Of a stretch of 64,000 nucleotides of DNA, positions 42,151 to 52,454 are shown piece after piece. The DNA comes from Lepas anatifera (Eukaryota; Arthropoda; Thecostraca; Lepadidae): positions 2,365,001-2,429,000 of the forward strand of contig JAOTON010001526.1 in NCBI GenBank assembly GCA_034440635.1, in the 5' to 3' direction. The notes under the pieces were generated by a model. That model was not told the DNA's origin and ran no database searches. It was given only the letters and a program-made list of their open reading frames with translations. The translations under genes and the position numbers were made by a program. How positions within the stretch are numbered: position 1 is the stretch's first letter; each line of letters opens with the position of its first letter.

Positions 42151-44337
42151 GAGGAATAGCCGGAGGCTGTTCCGAGGGAATGGTAGGGGAGGCTCGATGA
42201 ATACGTGACAATTTACCAGACAACCAGAGACAGAAATCCACACCACAGCCCTAGAGGTAGTTTCAAAGTTCCATATGACTAGGCACTGGGCATATACCTA
42301 GGAAACATATTCCTAAAGTATAACATATTTTGTAAAAAAGTAGAATGAGTGACACTTCACAGTGAAGAAACCATATAGGGTAAGGGCGGGTAAGAGTAGG
42401 CTGCAGATAAGAGTACGCAGCAGCTGTTTTGGTTACTTAGCAACCACTGAGATGGTGGATTCCTTGGTATAAAAAAGCAAGGTCAGTGCCTAGGCTGCAC
42501 ACCAAAATTCAACGTGCTCCTGTTCTTCCCACGGGAGTACAGAGCAAAATAAGTTTCTGGTCACCCTTGAAGTAATATTTCTTAACTGGGCAAACTTGTA
42601 GACAATGCTTCCAATATCAAAAGTATTGGATTACGGTCTTTCATCAGGAAGAAAGCCGAGCTAGGAGCGTGCTCCAGGACCGGAGCTCCACTAAAACACC
42701 TACAAATGTGTTTATGAAGACTTTCTTCCCAAGGGAGCATGTCTGGCAAGAGTACGCAGTAGACCATTGGGTAAGAGTGTGCATGCTTAAGAGATAGGAC
42801 AATTTAATTTTCGCTCGGGACAGAGTCCGTAATTCATATTTGGAAAACCAAACGTTGCAACATAGTTATTGCACATTTAGAACGATATAAAATAATAAAA
42901 TCGACTAGTTTGGCGACAAAAAACTTCGCAATATGACCTATGCACCAAAGCACAGCGGGGCAGCAATGCGTACTCCAGCCTCCTCTCTTGCGTACTTTTA
43001 CCAACCCACTCCGGCAAGAGTACGCAAGTGACTTTTTTATTTTTTGATGGGCTCGTGGCGAGTTCCTTTCAGAGGCATCGAGGTGAAACATGGACCATAC
43101 ATAGACAATTCTTCAGGCTAAACAACCACATAACATTTTCAGCTGTTAAAGTTATAGGAGAAAAGTGAAAGGCTTTAGAAAGTTAAGTGCGTACTCTTGC
43201 ACGCACTTCCCCTACCCATTAGTCAGAACGTCTGCCCAGTGGAAAGACTCATCTAGTGATATGGGCGCCAATGACCAAAATAGCTGCAGCAATATTATTA
43301 TGATAATAAGGTTCCTGACCATTTTAAGATAAGCGCCAGAGAGTTTTCCTAATCTTACTAGATAAACTGTAATGTCGACCCTTCCGGCTGTACCACAAAT
43401 AGTCTTCCTTCACGCGTACTCCGCTGAAAATGCTGCGAATGAATTTGCGCTCACATTTTCTATGAGCCGTCATGATCCGAACCAGGCAAAGTGGTAGAGA
43501 CACACGCATTATTATTTGGAACACAGACCCTCAGACCACTCGATACCGCACACAGAACTGCGTTCTGTTTCATTTGTATCTGATGCCCTGTATTTTTCAT
43601 TATTGTTTCATAAATTCTATCACTTAACCCCGTCAATAAATCATAGCCAAATAATTATATTTGAGAAAAAAGCTTGGTTTTCCTCACTGCCTTTTAATTG
43701 TTTGACCTGTTTTTTGGAGGGCGGAAAGAGATCAACAAAACGACAGAGCAAAACGTTTCTAGAACTTAGGCTAACGGAAGATATGGCTTGTGTGATGGTT
43801 AAAACAGATTCTGGATAATGTAGTCTGAATTATATTGCCCAAAGCCTTCAAAGGGATTTTTCTGGGTGCTTCATGGATATTTTTTAGGTGCAGGTGGAGT
43901 CAGTATAGTCACAATAAGCAACCAGTGTTTTATATTGGGAGTGATGCCATCCTGACGCTAATTTGTATATTTAATTAGTGGTACAATGAGTAGCCATGCA
44001 ACCAGCATCTCAGTTTCACGTTTTTTCAACACTATTGCATCTTAGTACTCGGTATAGTAGACTCTCGGACTGTAATGTCATGACATGGTATAAGCCAGCA
44101 AAAAACTCAACAGAAGAGGCGTTGTTAACAAATATAAGACAGCAGATTATGCCTATTTCGATGCATACAAACATCTACACATCTGTACACATGTTTGAAA
44201 ATTCCTGGCGCCACAGACCAATAGTCCCCATGATGCTGCGTCTTCTTTATTTGAAATAATTATTTCAAAGTGCTGGCCTAATTTTGAACGAATTTTTTAG
44301 TGGCGAATATGCCCCAAATTTAGCTAATGCAGGCCAT
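42151..44337. other. Intergenic with scattered AAGAGTACGCA motifs
   Basis: Variants of AAGAGTACGCA lie at about 42409, 42747, 42771, 43013 and, inverted, 42985 and 43190. No gene or element boundary found. The 100-codon plus-strand frame at 43516-43818 has no recognisable domain. Confidence 0.4.
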
Positions 44338-45344
44338 TTTTAACATGTTAACTGGGGGCCATTTGCCCCCCAGTCGACCGAAATGCCCCCCCAGTGCCCG
44401 GAAATTGGCCCCCCAGTGAAATAGACATGAGATGACTTAAACTTCAACAAATACAAACTCACCTAACGAAGATAAGACGGAACACCAACCGATAATAATA
44501 ATTTAGTTTTATAACTGGTGCTAAATTGGTAATTCACAAAAATTGTGTTAACACATTTCCATCCCTGGCTGTCCCCTCCGTCGTGTAAAGACGAAACATA
44601 TCGCGTAGTTCACAACTATTCAACTACTCACAACGCTGGAGATGAACGCTGGCCTACAACCTATCAAACATCATGTTCTTTTCGACCGGAAGCCCATACC
44701 CTAGCCAGAATAGTGAGATCATCTCACGATGCATGTGTGAAATGTATTGATGCTCATGTGCGATATATTTATAAATGCTTGTATGATGCTCTCATTTCAC
44801 ACGCGGTCAGTTGTGAGCGCTTAGAGCTCGTTCGTGGATTGGACGGGACACGGTGTAGCCAAAGCGCGTAAGACTGGTTGCTGGTGTGGCGGTGTGAAGT
44901 GCTTAGCCTTTTTATTTGTTATTGTGGTGGTAGCATACATAAACGTCACCACCGGAAAAAGTGGAGGGGGCAGTCAAACTTCAACCTCATGCTGACAACA
45001 AACTTTCTGCGTCAGTACTAAAAGCTGTTGGTATTTGGGGTCCTCGTTGCCTTCCGCAGCGGCTATTTATAGACATTTCCGGTTTTCTCCCATTTCGACT
45101 GAGATCAGGAAATTTCTGGTAAAAAAGTGGGCGGGGGGCAGCCTCCTGGGCCTTTTCCGACGCTTGTTGTAGCATATGTGAAATTTATAGTGAGATTGCT
45201 GCACAGTTCATTAGTTGTTCATAACTGTTCATATATTGTTCTGCACAGTTCATTAGTTGTTGACTGTCCTTTCTCATCGATTCCTTGATGTTTAAAATTG
45301 ACAGAAATTATATATTCGGCCACAGCCCTTCGATAGAATCACCA

Positions 45345-45440
45345 AACTATCTCCCGAGAAACCCCTCCAACAAGGAAGGAGTTGGCGACGCCATATGAAC
45401 CTGACAGTTGGTGCGTAGATAAGCCTAAGAAATTATGAAC
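45345..45440 (+). mobile_element. SINE 3' fragment
   Basis: Matches the tRNA-unrelated body and tail of the SINE at 18979 (CTCCCGAGAAACCC to GCGTAGATAAGCC). The Pol III boxes are missing. Confidence 0.75.
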
Positions 45441-46131
45441 TGGTTTTTGTACTACATTCCCTAGATTATTTTGACAGCAACAGCCACACATCATAGTAGG
45501 TATGTACATAACAACTTATCTCGATTTAACCTGTAAAACACTTGTGTTCGATACTTTAGGAATTTACTTACCTTGCCACACCCCTAAAGAAAAATAAGAA
45601 AATAACTATGTAAATGAGGAATAACAGCCTGATGCTCATATTATATAAAACTTGTTCAAAAATTAACAGTCAATATATTTCGTTCATGGGGCATCATCAC
45701 GACAGCGAATGGACAGGTGGCAGAATTTTACAATATTTGAAAATTTAGAATTATGATACACACGCGTGGTTGCCTAATACACTTTCAATTCCTACTATAT
45801 CTTGTACATACATTTCCATTTCGAGTTTATATATATACATATATATATATATATATTTGTAGCATTCAATTATTCTCACATTCTCCGTACATTCATTTCT
45901 AGATATAAACAGCTCACATACATTTCAACACATAGTTAAAATTTATACAACTTGCCTATTATGATGATGACTATTGGTATTGTATGGGCTTCAGGAGGGT
46001 CCAGGAGGATGACATTATGTTTAGCTGGGGTTTATTTTTCCGAATTTCAATAGATTCGCTGATTTTAACCTCTGCAACATCTCACTATTCATCCTAATGG
46101 CAAATATTGTACGGAGTTATATATCAAGCCG

Positions 46132-46947
46132 ATGGCAGCTCCAATAATCCTCCCCTACAATTCGGCTCATTCCATTCAAACAAAAAAGTCAATTCTGTAT
46201 TCCCAGCTACCCCGAGCGAAAAGGGTTGGATCAGACAAAGAAGCTCAAAAACGTGGTCTGCTCAAAATTGAAAATATCTTTAAAATGAACGGGTATCCTA
46301 ACAATTTGATCCAGCGAACTAAAACTAGACTGTTCCGAGAGAACATTACGAAGCTAACCCGTCCAAAAACAGATGAACGCACTTACATTAGGCTACCCTT
46401 CATAGACGATGAGCTTTCCCATAAAGGGTTAAAATTTTATTTTTTTTTTAAAATATCCCATGCCGTCAAAACTTCAAAACTACCGTTCCAGATCACATGG
46501 TTAAGCGGGAAAACGTTAGCTAACAAAATTACTAGATCGGCCCTAGACCCACCTCCATGTCCCGCCGGCAACAGACGCTGCCTCTGCTGCATGGCGGGAC
46601 TGGAAGGTGGATGCCACCAACGGAACTCCGTTTATGAAATTACTTGTCAACTCTGCTCCAAAATTTACATTGGTGAAAGTAAGCGTATGATCAGAGAAAG
46701 ATACATGGAACATCTCAGAGACGCAAGAAACAAAACTAAAAATACTCCCTTCGGCGAACATTTCAAAAACGAGCATCCTCAAATTACTAATATAGACCAC
46801 ACTAAACTAAACATTAAAATTCTTAGGCTCTGCAAAGATGTTGCAGAGGTTAAAATCAGCGAATCTATTGAGATTCGGAAAAATAAACCCCAGCTAAACA
46901 TAATGTCATCCTCCTGGACCCGCCTGAAGCCCATGCAATACCAATAG
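46132..46947 (+). CDS. Penelope-like element C-terminal GIY-YIG endonuclease
   Basis: 271-codon open frame. The C-terminal half is a GIY-YIG endonuclease: VYEIT (167-171) as the GIY strand, KIYIGES (177-183) as the YIG strand, then the Arg-rich RMIRERYMEHLRDARNK with the EH pair typical of the Penelope version. The downstream Glu/Asn region is ESIEIRKNKPQLN. It is preceded by a Cys cluster (C143, C150, C152, C153, C161, C172, C175) like the Zn-binding linker of these elements. In complete elements a reverse transcriptase precedes it; only about 130 residues of linker or thumb-like sequence remain, so the start ATG is accidental. The nuclease motifs look intact. Confidence 0.88.
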   Translation: MAAPIILPYNSAHSIQTKKSILYSQLPRAKRVGSDKEAQKRGLLKIENIFKMNGYPNNLIQRTKTRLFRENITKLTRPKTDERTYIRLPFIDDELSHKGLKFYFFFKISHAVKTSKLPFQITWLSGKTLANKITRSALDPPPCPAGNRRCLCCMAGLEGGCHQRNSVYEITCQLCSKIYIGESKRMIRERYMEHLRDARNKTKNTPFGEHFKNEHPQITNIDHTKLNIKILRLCKDVAEVKISESIEIRKNKPQLNIMSSSWTRLKPMQYQ

Positions 46948-46985
46948 TCATCATCATAATAGGCAAGTTGTATAAATTGTAACTA

Positions 46986-47798
46986 CAGGGTGTTTCAGAA
47001 AGAATGATATTTGTTAAGTGGTCAGTAAAGTAATAAAAATCCTTAAAATCCGCCCACAAAACACTCATTTTAATGGTAAATTGCAGGACATTTTCATATA
47101 AATATGTTTCATTTGCATCACATGTTTTCTCTCGTCTTAAATGTACTCGGAAAATGGTGCAGGATACATAATATATGCCCGCTTATATTTGAGAAAACGG
47201 AACTGGCAGCACCCTAAAAAAGGTTTTAACACACACAAATGGCACGTGAGCATGCATATCAAAAGCAAAAGTCTCAGTAATATTACAAGTTGAAAGTTTT
47301 TGGCTCAAGCTCCGTATGGCTCATTGGTTTACCTTCCATATCAATGACTGGATGCGGCGGACACAGCGCAAAAGACCCCACTGTTCACCGCAGAACAAGG
47401 GACATGGACCAATTGGGGATTGCTTGCTTGGACCCGAGCTTTCGTAAGCTTGAGAGATGTTTTTTCTTTATAATTAATTTCCAGAGGTAATGTGCATGTG
47501 GACTGAGACGTACCATAGTGACGATATCATGTTTGCAGTGCCATTGGCGTGATACTTGTCACGTGATACGCACGTGATTTCTACGAACATTTTCGATGAA
47601 GGCAAGATGGACAGTATTTTTCAAGTCATTTTTAAGACTACTTTTTACTAGCAAAAATATCAAAACAGCTATCAAAATACGAATAATCGTAAATGTCCCA
47701 AAATCATCTTTCGATTGATATGTAAATCATACCACAGCAAACTATTTATAACCGCATTATGATCAATTCAAAAATATCATTCTTTATGAAACACCCTG
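46986..47798. mobile_element. Mariner/Tc1-type non-autonomous element, TA TSD
   Basis: 813 bp with ~28-bp inverted ends starting CAGGGTGTTTCAGAAAGAAT, flanked by TA (46984-46985 and 47799-47800). The inverted left arm of the Penelope-like element gives the empty site (TAACTATGTG), proving exact insertion with TA duplication. No transposase ORF. Confidence 0.92.
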
Positions 47799-47871
47799 TA
47801 TGTGTAGAAATGTATGTGAACTGTTTATATCTAGAAATGAATGTACGGAGAATGTGAGAATAATTGAACGC

Positions 47872-47920
<49 letters not shown>

Positions 47921-48054
47921 CTCGGAATGGAAATGTATGTACAAGATATAGTAAGAATTGAAAGTGTATTAGGCAACCACGCGTGTGTATCATAATTCTA
48001 AATTTTCAAATGTTGTAAAATTCTGCCACCGGTCCATTCGCTGTCGTGATCATG

Positions 48055-48069
48055 CCCCATGGGCGAAAT
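48055..48069 (+). ncRNA. Hammerhead-ribozyme-like core relic
   Basis: A 4-bp stem GCCC/GGGC with CAT loop is directly followed by GAAA. It is preceded by GTGATCAT here and GTGATGAT in the left-arm copy (45678-45700, minus strand). Stem II plus GAAA after a (C)UGAUGA box is the hammerhead layout, and Penelope-like elements are known to carry such ribozymes. The essential C of CUGAUGA reads G here, so activity is doubtful. Confidence 0.35.
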
Positions 48070-48223
48070 ATATTGACTTTTAATTTTCGAACAAGTTTTA
48101 TATAATATGAGCATCAGGCTGTTATTCCTCATTCACATATTTATCATCATGCTCAAAATAGCTCTCCAAGACATCATTTTTTAAGAAAATAACCTTTTCA
48201 TTCGGAATACACTGAGGAAGCAC

Positions 48224-49248
48224 CAGGGCTGCCAGGTTGGCCAATTCTGGGGCCAAATATCTCGAATTGGGCCCTTTTTGTCGCGTTTGGCCCCGCGATT
48301 TTTTCAGTCAGTCCTTCCTTGGAATCTGGCCTTTTTTGCCCCCTTTTCTAGCAGCTGGTACCTAAGCTATTTCTGATTTGTCCCTTGTATAAATATGTCT
48401 TCTTTTGACCTCTTGGGGGCGCGGTAGTGGGTGGTCAGCGTAGCTGGCTTCCATTCAGCCGACCCGGGTTCAAGGCCCGGCGGCTTCCCTGAACAAGTAG
48501 CAAGCTGGCTCCCGAGAAACCCTTCCAACAGGGAAGAGTTGGCGACGCCGTATGACCCTGGCAGTTGGTGCGTCGATAAGCCCCAACAATTATTATTATT
48601 TTGACCTCTTCCGCTCTTGGATACGATATTCTGACACCGAAATGCAGCGGGGCAGCAGAAAAAACTGGTATGGTGGTGGGAGGGAGGGACAGAACTTTGT
48701 GAAAAACACGATCCACAAGAAATGATGGCCACCGAAAACAGGACGCGAAAGATGCGATACTATAGGCGCCCTTTGGTTGAAAAGTTAATGGCAAAGTGCG
48801 CCCTCTGAGCCTCCACACTCCCCCACTTACCAAAATCCTAGATCCGCCACTGTTCAAGAGGAAAAAATGCATAGTTGGAAAAGAGAGAAAACATTAAATG
48901 TTGCGGTGAGTAGTGCGGCCGAGATGATAAATGATGCTAACAAATGTTCTGGTATGTGAATAAAATCATTTGATGGTCACGCGGGATTGGAAGGGTGGCT
49001 TCTTATTAAATGAGCAGTGTACTAAAAAATATTGCGTCAAGTCAATATCAAACTGTCAACAATTAGTTTTAAACTGATACAAGTCGTTTTTGTGGGCTTA
49101 TGACTACCGCTAGGGATTGTTTTAGCCTCAAACCTGGCTTTTGTGGTATTTATTTGGCTATTTTAGTGAACATAAAATTGTGCCCCTCTTTGGCTCTTTT
49201 TCTACCTCGGTTTGACTTTTTCCGACGAAAAAAAACTTGGCAGCCCTG
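48224..49248. mobile_element. hAT-like element in repeat copy A
   Basis: Ends CAGGGCTGCCAGGTTGGCC and the inverse of CAGGGCTGCCAAGTTTT. The flanks GGAAGCAC and GGTAGCAT match at 6 of 8 positions. It is present at the same place in copy B (52455-54767), so it predates the duplication. It carries an inserted SINE. Confidence 0.78.
48415..48598 (+). mobile_element. tRNA-derived SINE, copy 2
   Basis: Full-length copy of the 18979 SINE with A and B boxes and an (ATT)n tail. It has a 12-bp target duplication TTTTGACCTCTT at 48403-48414 and 48599-48610. Confidence 0.9.
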
Positions 49249-49430
49249 GGTAGCATCTATAATCTGGAATAACATGGAATAACACAAATTTTTAAAAACA
49301 TTTTTTAACACTAACGCGTCTACGTTTTGTTAAACCCCCTCGAAAGGGGGTCTTGATCCCCTGAAGACACTATAATGGCCAGCACAAGAAATGCCCCCCA
49401 CTGACTTTTCCTTAAAAATGCCCTGAGCTA

Positions 49431-51690
49431 ATGTGAATACATTTTTCTTTGCCATATCTTATGGACAGCATTTCTGATTGAGTATGGAGCATGCAATAAG
49501 TTATCTTCAAGGTATGCACATACATGAATTGCTGATTGTTCATTATGTCTAGTATTTCCGTTGCTTGATGAAGTATTTGGTTGCAGGTCAGATGAAGAAT
49601 TTCACTATAACACTGTTGAACACGTGTTTGTTGATAATTTCCTTTTCTTTGAACACTTCATCAGGACTTCGCTTCGCATTTTGGCTGGGGGTGCCCAAAT
49701 CAACATTAGGGCTGCCCAAACACCTTTGGAGGCCCAAGGGCACTCCTTAAGAGATCAAAATCCACAGCCCTGACCATAGGTCACCAATGGTCACGGTTTT
49801 TTTAAATTGGTTGTGTCTAGAACTGCTGAACGAAACAAGATACAGTCTCAAATCCGGTACCATAGTGAGGAGCATGACCCGATGACTCGAGTGATCTGCA
49901 ACATAACCTTGGAAGGTCAGTATTGACCTTTACTTAAGTTCGAGGTCAATGTGTGACCTTGCAAGGTCATACCGGCGGTCGGCATGGGAACGAGCGCGCG
50001 GTGGGCGTGCTGGGTATGGGAATCACACGCGGGTTCCGCCGGCCGACGAGTGCGGCGTTCTGCTCCTTCGAGGCGGTGCGTGGCTTCTGGGTCCTCCCTG
50101 CACCCCCGTGCTTCTCCCGCCGCGCTTTTTCGGGTGGTGAATGGTGATGGATCGTCGCTTCATGACTGTTTATGTTTATGTGCGAGTTGTTTTCTACCAT
50201 GTCCTTGCCTAGAGTGAGGTGACTACATGAATGGCCTCATTTGAACCCTTCGGTCAAGACGAACACATTCATGTTTTTTTTGTTCCAGGTTTAAGGAGCT
50301 GTTTACGGAAGACGACAGCGAAATCTGAGGGTGTTCGCCTCCCCTTTGTAAGAAATTGTTAACAAAGGATCTAGCTGACTGTTAATTAGGATCTTTGCGA
50401 CTATTTTGGAGAGGGGGACAACCAGGGCAGAATCTTGAAAACATAGTATTTTTGAAGAAAATTGGCCAAAATTGGCTAGAACTAGGCAAAAGTTGACCAC
50501 TTAAGAGGCGCTATGTCCGGATTGTCCCCTTACTTGAAACCATCCCGCAGGTTCATAAGTTTTCAAAACGTGCAATTCATTAAGAAGTGAATTTTGAGGA
50601 GCATCAAATATCCGCGGTGACGTCACTGTCATTGAGCATGAAGGTATGTACAAACATGGAATTAATGGCGAAATATATCCCTACCAGAATAAATATGTCA
50701 TTCGAATTCCACGAAATAAAGGCAAACATAAAAAGTGCAATTTGTTGACAGCTTTAACTTTTTGACGTCGGTATTCAGTAGTATGGTGTACAATTCCGTC
50801 TGACTGCCTTCAGGTACGGAGTCACAACTTCTAGGCAAGTGCTAAAAGTTATCTTCCTCTACCTATACAGGCTAGCGAGATACGCCAAAAAGCGCGAGAC
50901 GGGGAGAGGGGGGGCTAAAATCTCCCCTGTGCGCAGTACGGGTTAAAACATGAGAAGCTCTCGTTAAGGTTCGACCAAGGTCAGGTTCATGGCCGCTCTC
51001 CGCGCGATTTCAGGGTCAAGACGTAATCCATCAACGCCGCGTTATGAGAAGTCATGGCCTGTACTGAAGTAAGCCTGGCAGTGTTCCCCCGGCACGGCTC
51101 TTTATTGGAAACTGTGTTTACAGTCCGACGCTGGCAGTCAGCCATCGTCAGCTCGGCAGACATTGCCTCGGCGGAGGAGTTAGACGGCTCTCACTACCCT
51201 CCGTGGCCACACCGAGCCCCGCACCCGCCCTTAGAAGATAACGACGGATCCGTACGAGAGAAATACTCCCCGCTGCAGAACATTGGTATTGTACTAACCA
51301 GGCTTAGCTGCGGTTAAAGCTGCAGAGGAGCTTTTATGAATTGTAGGATCCTATGCCGTTTTCACCGTCTGACGAGCTTAGTGTTTCAGTTCGGTTGAGT
51401 TTCGTCGCGGTAGTCAATTAAATGGCGAACAAGTGACTCAATTTGTATGAATATTGTGATAATCATGCACCTTTAAACCAGTTAAATACCGTTCCATAAA
51501 TGGCTGAAAATACAACCGCAGATTCAATCGATAATATGGCAAAATTTGACCAGACTTGGTGCTTGTGTTTTGGCCTATTCATTTAATTGTACCATCACTG
51601 CACTAGGGGTAGTTACAGTAACGCCAACATTATCCACTCATACATATCAACCGGACTTGGAGCCAGAAAAATCTTACCGACTCTCACCCC
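49431..51690. other. Intergenic, no assigned gene
   Basis: A cluster of AGGTCA/TGACCT half-sites lies at 49914-49969 without the flanking TTAA element. A GC-rich patch at 49970-50140 opens several frames but shows no domain. Nothing else recognised. Confidence 0.35.
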
Positions 51691-51694
51691 GATG

Positions 51695-51876
51695 GGGGTG
51701 CGGCAGTGGAGTGGTCAGCCTAGCTGGATTCCACCCAGCAGACCCAGGTTCAAGGCCCGGCGGCTTCCCTGAACAATGAGTAGGCTGGCTCCCGAGAACC
51801 CTTCCAAAGAGAAAGAGTTTGCGACGCCATATGACCATGGCAGTTGGTGCGTCGATCAGCCCCAAAATGTATTATC
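51695..51876 (+). mobile_element. tRNA-derived SINE, copy 3 (diverged)
   Basis: Contains box A GCAGTGGAGTGG-like and box B GGTTCAAGGCC, with the body carrying several changes (GAGTTTGCGACGCC). The target duplication is not clear. Confidence 0.82.
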
Positions 51877-52124
51877 ATCTCCGACCCAGGTCGGATAAGA
51901 GCAGCTTCTCCTCCTCAGCCCTGCTTAACAGTTAAACCTTATCTACAGGACAACCACTTAAACTATAGCTATGATTCCTGTTTACAACGAGGCTGATGTC
52001 GTTCCGTCTTTTAGCTTTCATACGCAGCCATCGATATATTTTAAGCACCAAACACTTGTAACGGCATTATGGCATGACTAGTGAAACATATTTTCCATCG
52101 CAACTAAACCCAGGCCATTTTTTA
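51877..52124. other. Short intergenic stretch
   Basis: No feature recognised. Confidence 0.3.
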
Positions 52125-52454
52125 AATATGTTAACTGGGGGCCATTTGCCCCCCAGTCGACCGAAATACCCCCCCAGTGCCCAGAAATTGGCCCACCAAT
52201 GAAATAGACAGGAGATGACCTAAAGTTAAATAAACGCAAACTCACCTGACGAAAACAAGAAAGAACACTGTCCGATAATAATAACTTTGTTCTATTGCTC
52301 ATCCCAAATTGGAAATCCACAAAAATTGTGGATATTGTCTCGATTTAGATTATAAACCACATATGTTTGATACTTTAAGAATTTACTTTCCTTGCTACAC
52401 TCATACAAAATAAAACAAAATAGTTTATTCATTTGGAATACATTGCAGCAGCAC

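Larger units (their letters stand above)
45607..48181 (+). mobile_element. Penelope-like element with inverted arms, 12-bp TSD
   Basis: Flanked by TAAGAAAATAAC at 45595-45606 and 48182-48193; the same site is uninterrupted in copy B of the host repeat. The left arm (45607-46083) is an inverted copy of the right arm (from 46837), which includes the last ~39 codons of the ORF. Inverted terminal repeats are typical of Penelope-like elements. The left arm is shorter by about 40 bp at its outer end, as expected from 5' truncation. Matching (TA)n tracts lie in both arms (45830-45860 and 47875-47918). The reverse-transcriptase domain is missing. Confidence 0.88.
44338..49430 (+). repeat. Long interspersed repeat, copy A (heavily nested)
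   Basis: Left end CTGGGGGCCATTTGCCCCCC (a hairpin) and right end near CACAAGAAATGCCCCCCACTG. The sequence follows copy B at 52125-55345 in the same order. It is interrupted by a ~970-bp segment (about 44546-45510), a Penelope-like element (45607-48181), and a SINE inside its internal hAT-like element. Confidence 0.75.

Noticed and set aside
51054..51317. 87-codon open frame
   Set aside because: No domain, no splice context and no conservation visible.
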